DNA from: Aulostomus chinensis
Taxonomy: Eukaryota > Chordata > Actinopteri > Syngnathiformes > Aulostomidae
Reading direction: 5' to 3'
Assembly (NCBI GenBank): GCA_037954235.1
Contig: JBBMOA010000002.1
Location: 8,785,009 to 8,849,008, forward strand
DNA: 64,000 nt
Shown here: one piece after another, positions 10,772-35,400 of the stretch
How positions within the stretch are numbered: position 1 is the stretch's first letter
How the letters are laid out: each line of letters begins with the position of its first letter
The notes under the pieces: model-generated
The model's input: the letters and a program-made list of their open reading frames with translations, nothing else
Databases searched by the model: none
Told to the model about the DNA's origin: nothing
Made by a program: the position numbers and the translations under genes

Positions 10772-12476
10772 CTGACGTCACACACAACCATGGCTTCTAA
10801 TTAACGTGGAGTAATTGCACCTGCAGGGGGCCCCTCCCCATTTTGGGAAGGAAAACGGTTCAGGAACAAGCTTGAAAGCAAGGTGATGAGTTGGAGAGAG
10901 AGTTGAGATCCCTCTGCTCTCTCCATGCCAGGGGTTTGAATGTTTATCTCCTGCTGTCATCCTTTCTCATGCTTATAAAATGGAGCCCAGCTAATACCTT
11001 TCATAAGAGGCTGCTCCAGCAACAGGAGGGACAGCAGCAGAGGCCTTATTGTTGATGAAAATGTACTCAAAATACCACGCCAGGCCATTTTGCTGTGTGT
11101 ATTTGCTCTGATTTACGTCTCAAAGATGCTTCGTTCTCTGCTCCACCATCACAACATGACCGCCGTTCCTGCCACTGACGGCATGTTTGAGCTTGTCAAA
11201 TGTAGCTGTTTCTCCTCCGTCAAAAATGACTTCTGAGTTGGTTGGAACCTGCAGTAGGTTGGCTGACTCAGCACCCATCTGACTGACTCCTGGGGACTGG
11301 TTGGTCACCCACCGATGGGTTGTGCCTCAGGAAAATACCAGGGTTGACCCCCCCCCCCCCCCCGTACGTGGCTTCTGCAGTCTGCGTCAGACAGTTGATT
11401 TGCAGCAAACGAGAGCCGGTTTCCATGGACCCCTCAGACCAGCTCACCTGGATGCAGACGGACCTGTGGAGGCACCCACCTACCATGCCTCCAGTCCTGG
11501 ATGCAACCCTAAAGCCCCTCTAACCACCCGCTCCCGACGCTCCCCCCAACCATTTTTCCCCCTTCAGTTTGTCTTTTCCTTCATGTGGACAGAACTGTTT
11601 GTCTGCTCTATCCTGCAATTCGGATTAAACTTTTTTTCTTCTAGATTTTAAATGTGCCCATCACTCAGTGTGTTTGGTGTCTCAGTTGTCGACTTTGATG
11701 TCTGAGCCTGGGCCAGCAGAATGTTGCCGTCCAGTTTAATAAGTGTGACATGGGAGCTTTAACCTGATGCCCACAAACTCTGAGAATAGACTTTTCACTG
11801 GTAGATTTTTGATGAATAAATCCAGATGTTCTCCATGGTATTTGAGTATTTTCTCACTAGGTTAGAAGTGGTTGCAAGGGTGAACTAAAGAAAGGAGACT
11901 AAATCCGTGCACCTGCAGGCAGTGAAGTTGGAGTGACAAGAAGCTGCAGAGTGACGCGTGGCCCCTTGAGACGACAGTATTGACAAGCTCGATATTCTGC
12001 ACCATCCTTTGATTTCAAACTAGGAAGCGTTTGACATTTTGTTAAGTGTCACCTCGGTGTGTCTAGTGATGAAGAGACTGTGGAGCTTAAAAGGTCAACC
12101 TTCAGCACCGGAGGACAGTTGGAGGAAATCACAGTTCTTTAAAAATAATCTTCCTGTCCTTCTCACAGGACACTGAATGTCTCATCACGTACGGGAGAGA
12201 GCTGAGGTCAAGCTCACAGGATGTGTGATGCGGAGCCGTGGGGATGTTTCTCCCCACGATGCCACCAACTAAATCGCAGTTTCACGATTGATATACAAGC
12301 AGAAGTACGAAATGAAAAAAGGAGGGAAACTTTATTGCTATTGAAATAAAACACGCTCTTCTCCACTTTTTTTGTTTTCTGTTGTAGGCCCCATTTAGGA
12401 CAGGCTGGATGGAAATAGAGTTATGAAGCCACTGTTCTTTTGTTCCACGTCAGAGCCATGAACACTGCATATATTA

Positions 12477-12535
12477 TGTGTGTGTGTGTGTGTGTGTGTG
12501 TGCATGTGTGTGTGTGTGCATGTGTGTCGGTGTGT
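12477..12535. repeat. (TG)n microsatellite with TGCATG interruptions
   Basis: Mostly TG dinucleotides interrupted by two GCATG motifs and one CGG. This indicates an older, imperfect tract. Confidence 0.95.
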
Positions 12536-13749
12536 ATTTGAATGGTTGAATCACACAACACTCTGCAGCCCATTGGATGCCATCAAGGTTGAAAACACTA
12601 CATTCGTAATTGAGCTGTTTGCGTGGCGGCACTTTTCACAGCAGTCATTTTGAAACATAACACAGGGTAAACACAGGTGTGCTGAACAACGTTCATCACG
12701 GCCAAACCCATTTTCCTCAGCTGGGCTCCGGTACTCTGCATCTTGGCTCGCTGGAATGGCTTCTCACACTAAACGGAACTAATTATGTTGATCAGGTACA
12801 CTTGTGCGTAGCCCGCTGTGCTGCACACTCAAACGACTGAAATGGTTTCAGCTTAAATTCTTAATTTCAGCAAGAAAACCTGTCGCCACTGACTTCATGG
12901 ATGCTGATAATCTATTGGTTTTAGTCTAAATGAGAATATTTTGGTACGGCGTTTCCAATAAGAACATTCCTTTCTTATTTCGGTTTAAGTGAACGAAGGA
13001 ACAAATTCTGATAAATGACTCAAGATTCTCTCCCTCATCATTTCCCTACATTCTTCACTGGAGTCTGCATCTGTCATGCGTTTTGTTGTATATTCTCAGT
13101 CTTCTCTTGCTGTACGTTGGTGTGTGAACCAGCTCACATGTACGTGGGTCGCCTCTCTCCTTACTGCTGCTCTTAGAAAATGCTGCTCCTCTTATGTACT
13201 GCTTCTGATTCACTGCATTTATACAGGCCTATTTTCAGGCATGATGTACTCACTAAAGTGGGGATAGTGGTGTTTTCCCATCAAGTGTACTGAGTCTGAC
13301 TGTGCTAATAATGCAAAATAACAGTCGCTCAGCCCGAGTGCGTGACTCTCACTGTGTTGTAAAGCAGGGTGTGTCACAAAAACATCCGATGGTTGGACTC
13401 TCTCGTGAGATTAAAATGTACAATCAGTCATCAGGCTTTATTGGTTGGATGAACGAAAGTCTGAAATGAGTAAAATATTAGAGACTTGGAGACCAAGCAC
13501 ACTGAGCTATCAAGGAGGGGAGGAAATAGATACGACATGAATTAAATGAGACAAGAAAAACTTATTTAAACAGCTACACCAAATTTTTTCACACAATTAA
13601 AATGATTAAATATAACAAATACATTTCTACTTTAATCATCATGGATCAGAAGCAAAAGGTGTCCAGTTTAAAGCCTTGATCGTATTCAACTCCAGCCTGT
13701 CTTTAAGAAGATGGTGTTCTGATGATCTTCCTACAACAATCGTTTACTA

Positions 13750-13857
13750 CAGGGGTGTCAAACTGATCCACTAAAGGGCCATGTTGGATCAGGTGTTGCT
13801 TTTGCTTGGTTGGAATGAAAACCTGCAGCCACAAGGCCCTTTAGTGAATCACCCCTG
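13750..13857. mobile_element. hAT-type MITE (108 bp) with 8-bp target duplication
   Basis: The ends are CAGGGGTGTCAAACTGATCC and, in reverse complement, CAGGGGTGATTCACTAAAGG, giving terminal inverted repeats of roughly 30 bp with mismatches. The flanks GTTTACTA (13742-13749) and GTTTAATA (13858-13865) are an 8-bp duplication with one mismatch, as expected for hAT insertion. The interior shares GTTGCTTTTGCTTGGTTGG and GAAAACCTGCAGCCACA with the element at 37373-37560, so the two are copies of one family. Confidence 0.8.
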
Positions 13858-14127
13858 GTTTAATACACACCTGCAGTGATTCCCCCCGCCCCCCCCACAG
13901 CAACAACAAGAAGTGAGTCTCCCCAGGATCTGATGTTCTGAACATCTCTAAATCATGATTTTTATTCGTCATAATTCCAGCTCAAGATATCTCCAATTCC
14001 CCTCAATTCATAATATCTCTATCATTCTTTTCAGATATCTTAATTTAGGTTTCAACAAGTCAAACAGTGGCGTGTGCGTCTTAAACTGCAACTGCGACGA
14101 AGAGCACCTGAACGCAACCCAGCCTCC

Positions 14128-14203
14128 TGACGTCATTGTGGTCATGTGACTGGGCAGCTACAAGAAGGCCGCCTTCTTCCCTGTGGCTCCAATGTCGGAT
14201 TGG
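14128..14203 (+). promoter_or_regulatory. MORF4L1 promoter elements: CRE and CCAAT boxes
   Basis: The perfect CRE palindrome TGACGTCA is at 14128-14135. An E-box-like GTCATGTGAC is at 14141-14150. A forward CCAAT is at 14189-14193 and an inverted ATTGG at 14199-14203. All lie 75-150 bases before the MORF4L1 ATG, and there is no TATA box. This is consistent with a housekeeping promoter bound by CREB/ATF and NF-Y. The factors are inferred from the motifs. Confidence 0.55.
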
Positions 14204-14278
14204 CTTGTGTCTGGTAGAAATGGACTCTGGCAATGCCCGAATTTGATCGTTCAGAGATCCGATCAGCTGAGTCTGTGA

Positions 14279-27812
<13,534 letters not shown>

Positions 27813-30385
27813 CAGCTCCCAGGACAAAGCACTCCAGCGGAGGCGCACCTCCTCTCCCCACCCCCCCATTAGTGAACCATTACCACCCTTGTGAGTGCTG
27901 ACACGGATCAGATTTTTCACTTGAACTGATGCACTTCTTCCTCAACGCTCTCAGGAGCTTGTCGCTGCTGAGAAACTTCAAAAATAGAGGAAACTGTTTT
28001 TGCTAAAGCTGTTTTCCATTCTCCGTTTTTCTGTCACCCCTTTGGAAAAAAAACACAAGAGAAGTGATGTTGCTGCCGTGTGCTGTTGTCGTGCATTCCA
28101 TCTGATAGCTACCTGTCGCTGTTGCATGTGTGTATTTATTGTTTCTTCTGCAACACGATGTGCAGTTTTGATGCTGAACCACACGATCGTCCGCCGTTCA
28201 TGTTTTTGTACCTGTATTATGTGTATTTGTATCAATTTGTAAAAGAAATCTTTCTACACAAACTTTAAATTGTTCGCTGAGTTTTCTGTTCGCTGACGTT
28301 TCCTTTTTCAAAAGGAGGAAATTCTCACCGGGGCATCAGTAACATGATATCGAAGAATATTCCCTCACTCTCCAGTTCTATCAGCTTGACCCAGTAAAAA
28401 GAAACGCAGCGCCACTCATCCGGCCTGCAGTCAGACCCCTTCATGAGGGGTGGCATCATCATTGAATGAATCATCTTAATGGTCATTTTGGAGGCTGTTA
28501 TTCACAATGCTTTTGATTCATGTAAATAAGATGTACAAAATATTGGGAACACCCATAGCACAGTACAGTTACTCCAGGTTTGCCTCATAAATGGCCAAGT
28601 GAGAGTAATTCCATCTCCATTTGTTACGACACCCAAACAAAAACACCCAACTTTAATGTGTTCGTTTATTGGAAAAATACAACTGTGCACGGAACGTAAA
28701 GGAGCGGAAATTATGTAGGTGTTAAATCTGAAACTACATACCAGCATTCTCCACCAGGACATAAACAAACTGGAAGTTGATTACAACAGGAGTTCCGAAA
28801 CTTTTAAAAATCAGACTCCAAGTTAAAAGTTATCAAAAATTTGTGACCCTCACCATCCAGAGGTGTTTTTTTTGGGGTAAATCTACTACCATCCCTAAAC
28901 ATGCCGTTTCACATCTGTTTCAAACAAAGCCCCCGGGGTTTATCTTTAGTTACAGTTAATGGCTACAACGTGCTGTTTTTAAATTAGTTTGTAATCTGTG
29001 ACACTGTAAAATCAGAAAATAATCCTTGAGATTCAGCCTCTTCAGACTTGAGTCATGTCTCCATGGTAACGCTGTTGCCGTGGCATCATGAACAAAGGCA
29101 TATTTCAGGGCTGGCAGAATTTAGTCAAGTACTGAAAGACTGAGAGCAACTACTGACTGAGCACATTGGCCATCCTTTGTGTTTCACAGATTCACAGGTT
29201 TCTTCGTGACTAAACAATGTTAATAGTTTGTAGCCCAAGTTTGAACTCTAGTGTACTTATGTTGGTGCTTTCCATGGTATCAGAGCACATGAACTGATTG
29301 TTTTGGTGTCACCGAGCCTCTCCTCCTCTTCTTGACCGATTTGTCCCCCCAAAAAAACAAAAAATTTAATCTTTTCTGATGATTTATTATTCAATTTATG
29401 ACAACAGGAGTTACAAGACACGCCACTCATGTCAGAAGAGTCGCCAAAATATCGTCATAAGTATATGAGCTGTGAGGAGGAGGTTTGCATACAGTTGTCT
29501 TGGAAGTCTATCACTTGCATAGGAGCCTATTTATTGCATATTTCTGATGGAATAAAGTTCCCCCAGAACGTTCATAAAACAATAACGACAAAACATTTTC
29601 TGACTTGTGATCCACTTTTAGTCGGACAAATCTGTAAAGTGAAACAGCAACATGAGGCCGAGAAGCGAAAATATGACAGACTAGCACAAGTTTTCATTTA
29701 AAGTCACGTTTAGACAAACGGAACATCAATACGGAGAAGGCTGTTCTCAAAGAGGAAAGCTTTTAACAACAGTCTGGAGCTCTTGGCTGCCCACAGAGAT
29801 GTCTAGTATGCCACCACAGTAAAAGCCTCGCTCATCTAGTTTCTCATTTGAAGCAACTTTTTCAAGACGTTAACTGATAATATAAATATGCAGACATGTA
29901 TTAATATGTGTCAGATGTTGTTGAAAACCGGGGAAACGTTAAGTGTATGAAGAAACAAAATAAACACAAAACAACAGCTGTTTCCTTAAATAAATGGGGA
30001 AAAAAATAGACAAAAATTCCTGAGTGGGAATCGGTCTTCTGTTTTGTTTCATAATATTTTCATGAAAATGGGTCAAGGTTTTTGATTGTGACACAAATAA
30101 TAACATCGGTCCCCATTTTAACGTCAATAGTGAAGTAAAAGTGAGAATATTTTCTTTAAATTGTCGGTCAGAACCTTGTTAACCCTGCAATATTCATGCT
30201 GGAGGTAAACTGCAGTTGGTCAAAATCCAGTTGTGAACCAGCTGCCAGCGTCGCACCACTCAGGTGAGAGAGGCAGAGAGGAGGAGCTACAACCAGCTGA
30301 GCAAAGGTGGTAAAAACCAGATTCAAGATGTCTGTTTACCAGGTTTCACTGTAGTTTTCCAGGTGTTTCGGGCTTCAGGTAAGTG
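27813..30385. other. MORF4L1 3' UTR and intergenic region up to the UACA promoter
   Basis: The 3' UTR of MORF4L1 begins at 27813, but no canonical AATAAA is close by, so its end is not placed. The stretch near 28530 (AAAATATTGGGAACACCC) resembles a common fish repeat. The rest holds short ORFs without recognisable domains. Confidence 0.5.
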
Positions 30386-30614
30386 TGACGTCATGCCACA
30401 CTATCCTGCCTTGTCCCAGTAAGTCTCCAACTTCTCCCAGCGACACTAAACAAGGAAGTCCCGCCCTCCCTCGCAGCCGATTGGCTGTTCACCAAACCCA
30501 ACCGCGCATGTCTCGCTGCGATTGGATGAAGCGGTTGCTCGTCTTGCGCGCTCAGACCTTAGCAGTTACAGAAGCGTCAGGTGGAACTCGCCCCCTGAGA
30601 GAAAGAGGATAAAA
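30386..30614 (+). promoter_or_regulatory. UACA promoter elements: CRE, two CCAAT boxes, TATA-like box
   Basis: The perfect CRE TGACGTCA is at 30386-30393. Inverted CCAAT boxes (GATTGG) are at 30479-30484 and 30520-30525, 41 bases apart. ATAAAA at 30609-30614 could position a start near 30640, about 80 bases before the UACA ATG. GC-rich segments (CCGCCCTCCC, GCGCGC) lie between them. Binding by CREB/ATF and NF-Y is inferred from the motifs. Confidence 0.55.
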
Positions 30615-30720
30615 ACTTTTACTACGTCTAACTTAAATTAAAAAAAAGAAAAAGTTTTGGAACTCTTTGTGAAGTTACTAACCCGAGGAGGCCGCCAACG
30701 CCACAACACGACGATTCACA

Positions 30721-32418
30721 ATGAAGAGCCTCAAGTACCGACTGAAGAAGCACGAAGTCACCATCACAGTGAGTCCAACCTTTTTGTTGTCCTCCGTTCT
30801 GACTGACTCGGGTCCCCGATACAAGCGGTTCTAGCTCCACGGTGTTTCACAGCATGGCGGGTTATCGTTAAGAGCCCTGGCTGTCTCCTGCCCTCACGCA
30901 ACGCGGCAGCCGCGGGCATGTTCCCACGGTGGCTCCTGGAAAACTCCCCGCCAGCTCGTCGGAGCACCTGCCGCTCCGAGCCACCCACGGATGCGGCCCC
31001 GCAGACATCCAGGGGTCGGGTTTATTTCTGTACAGAAGTTGTCTGGCTCCATCAAAGCTCTGACGGGTTGTGAGGGTCCTGTATCAGTGCATCAACGACC
31101 TTGTTTCCTGGAAGTTGCCACCTTGTTGCCTGTTGGACTGGGAGTTACTGGGAGACACAGGGAATAACTTCACTATCTTCGAAGGGCTGCAGAACTTCTG
31201 TTGTTTACCCTCGTGTGAGTGAGAGGAAGGAAAGGACTCGGTCCAAAAACCACAGTCCTGCTCCCCATCACTCATAGGCCCCACGGAATGTTGGGTTTTA
31301 TGTTGAAACAGGTTTCTGCAGCTGATGTGGTGGATCATGCCTTTTCCACTCTGACGGACGTGTGGCGGATGTGCAACTCGAACAAGTCACAGATGTTACA
31401 ACACATATTAGTGATATTTCGAAGTATTTGCTGTTGAGTTTAACCTATCAAGGATTTTGTCAAAAATATAGAAAATAGGAAGATTCATGCCCTATTTTCA
31501 CTGTTTTATCTGTCCATCAAACCCAGATGTATTCATTTTACTGGGTACTTTGCATTTCTTGCGTATAAAATGGAACATTTTCTGTAGATATGTCACAAGT
31601 AGGGCTGCAGCTATCGATTCTTTTTGAAATCCAGTTATCCATCATTATTCTGGCGATTAATCGGGTAATCGGATAAGAAGTATTGCGCATTCTGCAATTT
31701 GTTCGATTAGGTTATTTTTGCTTTAAGTGCAATGGTTCTGTACGAAAGAGAAAATAAGACAAGTATGAAATGCCAATGTAAAAGTACTAAGTAAAGTAAC
31801 TTTACTTTGACTGTACTTTTACTGTTTTTACTTTACTTTTTACTGAGGTACAAACAGGGTCCTACAGGGGATTGGTTCACCAACACGCCACCTTTTTCTC
31901 CTCTGGAGTTTGCGTGTCTGTATTTAGCCATCAAAAAAACACCAATAAGAGAGCCATTAAAGTACAGCAAAATCAATAAAAATGTTGATTTTCCCAAAAA
32001 AAAGGAATAATTACACGCAATTTTTAATTGTAGTGAGGTATTCTTACGTTGTGGTATTAATGCTTTTATTAAAGTAAAGCATCTGAGTACTTTTTCCCTC
32101 ACAGCAGGTCCGTGATCAGTGTTTCCGTGATTGTGGCTCAGTAAATTTTGTTTCATTATGATGGCCTGTTGGCAAACAGCGGCACCAGGACATGATTTTC
32201 TCTTCTTGGAGATGCGCACCTTTCTCCATCTGTCGAGAAGGTAACTCTTTATTTGCACAATTCTCACGAGATTTGTGTTTGCTGTTTCTACTAGAATAAT
32301 CAAACTCACCCGATCTTTTGCGGGTCCAGGGTTCTCTTCAAGACACGGCCCTCTGTATCTGTCAGACTAATGACAGCAGACTGTGAACAGCAGGATGTTA
32401 CACTCTGCAGGGTTACAC

Positions 32419-32464
<46 letters not shown>

Positions 32465-35400
32465 ACAGACTTTATTTGGACGGACACTCAGGTTTTGGCA
32501 TTTTTATTCTTTTAAGCGGTCCAAGAGTACAAAGGCATCCAGGATTGATTAGTGAGGTCGGCCCTCCTCTCCTCCTCACCTGTCGCTCTGCGCTGAGGAG
32601 GTCTGACAGTTTCTGACAGAGAGACTCTCAGACTCTCCTGTTTAACGTAAAGGCCTCCTTATCTCGTTCTTTGATCTTATTAGTACACCTGGTTGATGTC
32701 GATGCCATTCACCATCATTTTAGTTTCCACTGTTTTAATAAACAACAGCATTCACAACAAGCCTCCCCCACATGCAGTTTTCTGCTGTGAAAACTGAATC
32801 GTGGGTGAATTTATACATGGAAACACAAATAAACACAAATAATGACTTTGTAAAACATCCCGTGTGTGTGTGTACTGAATGTGCGTGTATAGAGGAGCTG
32901 CTTATTTACTGATGTCTGTATTAAAAACAAGTTTGTAGGATATTGTGAAAACCCTGAAAACACATGGAAAGAACTTGAGTTTTCTTTACTTGATATTATT
33001 TGGAAGAGTCCTGTAAATCACATATTTCCCACACTGTTTCCTAAAAGAGGAAGAGGTTTGGAAAAAAGCTGGGCTGAAATAAATCCCAGCCACTGGCCCC
33101 GATATCAGTACAAATTAATAAACTATGGTAATGCGGCGACCCCGGTATTTGCGTGCTTCGCTAGTCAAAGCTGTCACTGCTTCTGTTTCAGATACTTCCA
33201 CCTAATGCACTCTTTTTGCCTTTAAGAAACATTGTGTAAAAAAAAAGAAAAGAAAAGGGAAGACTTCTTTATCATATCAGAGACTTTAGCCGGGCCAATA
33301 ACAGATGACATCATAATCTGCTGTTGACAGAAAATGTTGTAATATAATCATTAAAGCCCTGTTTCTCTGCATCTGCGCCACAAGGCAGAGAATGTTAAAT
33401 GAACACTGTTGGCTAATTAGTCTTTAAGTGCAGAATATTCACAAGGTCCTTGCTCTTCAGCAAACTGGGGTCCACCCAGAAACAGGCCATTGAGTCAATT
33501 AGGGAATTAATTTTTCACAATGCAGCTCTGGCATGTGCTCCTTGCTAATCGACGGTCATTACAATTCTGCACAGTCTAACAGAGAGTTGGTGTTTGGCAT
33601 GACGCTCCGTTTCCAGCTCCCGGTAATTACCATGAGAAAAGCACAAAGCCAAGGGTCTGTGTGTGGTAAACTATCTGGCCCCCCTTCTTAAAGGGGGTGG
33701 GGGGGACCCTTTCAGGAATTAAATACTGTTTATTTACCATGCTTTTCCCCTTCACTCCTTTAGTTTTGAAACATAAATCCCAAAGCCCTTCTTTCTGTCT
33801 TTTTTTTGTGCCCTGCAGCATTTTCTGTTCAGTTTCTTCAAGAACCAGCCTCAGGGAACGCTCGGGGTGAGCTGTGTTCAGGGGACAGACCTGACATTTA
33901 CACAAGGTTGAGCGATGATTTCATAACATTGCAACTGTGCTCTTCAGTGCAGGCAGAACAACAAACCCAGGGACAAATGAACGTTAGTAGACATCATTAT
34001 GCTGGAGGTCTCAGCTGTGTTTTAGCATGTTTAACAAAGGTTCCTAAATTGATGTGCAGCTTTATTGACAATGTTTTACACTTCCCTCATTAGCCTACAA
34101 TCGCCTGAGGGAAACGCACCCATTCTTTACTGGAGTGACTAATAATTAAACAAAATACATCTGCATTTTTCAGCTGGGAGAGGCGAGGGGGAATTCAGAG
34201 GAAATCTCCTTCCATTATGTGAACAAACAGAAGCTGAATTCTGTCCAGAGAAAACAAATGTTGAAGAAACAATATCATCTTCCATTCTTTCTGCACTGTA
34301 AATCTGTTTTGTTTTTAAGCCATGCAAGAGGCTCACTGGTAATTTTCGAAATAAAGGAGGCATAGACAACCTTTCCGAACTCAACTTGACATTGTAATTA
34401 ATAGTTACTGCCTTTATTTTATTCTGCTCTGTCAATACTACACAGTCATGTGATGCCATTCAAGGTAGCTGCCACACAAAAGTGAAAACTACCTCACAGC
34501 CCTGTGATAGTATCAGTACCACTGAATTAAGATGCAGCTTGTAGTGCTGTCTCGGCTCTCAGGGTTGAGCCGGGAAAAATTCCAGTTTCTCCAGTTTGAA
34601 TAATTGCAAGGCGGCTTTTCATGACAAGCATTGTCATGTGAAATTAGCATTCACCCCAGTGGAGTGGGGGTGGTGGGGGGTTGTGGGGATTTACAATTTC
34701 ATGTTGTCAAGTTACTTTTTATGATGGATTGAAAGCCGAATGTGACAATTGGTTCATTTCTGCTGCCAGAGCGCTTTGTTTTTTAAACTTCAGGTGGTTG
34801 ACAAGTGAGGAAGAACCAGACTAATGACGATAGAAGTCGCAACAATCACAGATTCCATGCCGAGCAGAGGGGTCACCCTGGCTGGCTGTTAAACGCAAAG
34901 ATGAGCTGCTAATTAAGGCGAAGAAGAGGACACTTCTGATACAGCCTTAAAACCATGACATCCAAAAAGTGTATTTTTTCTTTCAAGTACTCACAAATGG
35001 GTACCTTGAACTCACAACAACTTTTTTTTATCTTGTGACACCAGAATGCAGAAAGAGCCGTGCAAATAATTTTAGCTTGTAGCCATAAACAATAATAAGA
35101 CCGCCCAAAATGTCTGTTTATGAACCCTCAAGTGCGTCGTCTGGTTTAGTCCACGAGAAGACAAGAGGTGATGTAGCGGAGAAAAGATGTTTGTGAGCTC
35201 AAGGTACCAATCGAAAAGCAAAATACTCTTCTTGTTTGAATTTTCATCTTACAATGCAAGAGAGCGGCGCCCACACGTGTGGAAGGTCATGCACCGATCT
35301 TAGCGTGTATTTTTCTGCTGCTTCCTAATTATCGCTTGACTGATGTTACATCTGGGAAATCATTTCTTTTTTCTGTCAATCTCACACCGCTACCAAACCC

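Larger units (their letters stand above)
10041..13741. other. Intergenic region between the receptor gene and MORF4L1
   Basis: No convincing gene was seen. The region holds the (CA)n tract at 10711-10769, a 16-C run at 11348-11363 and the (TG)n tract at 12477-12535. Short ORFs on both strands have no recognisable domains. Confidence 0.6.
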
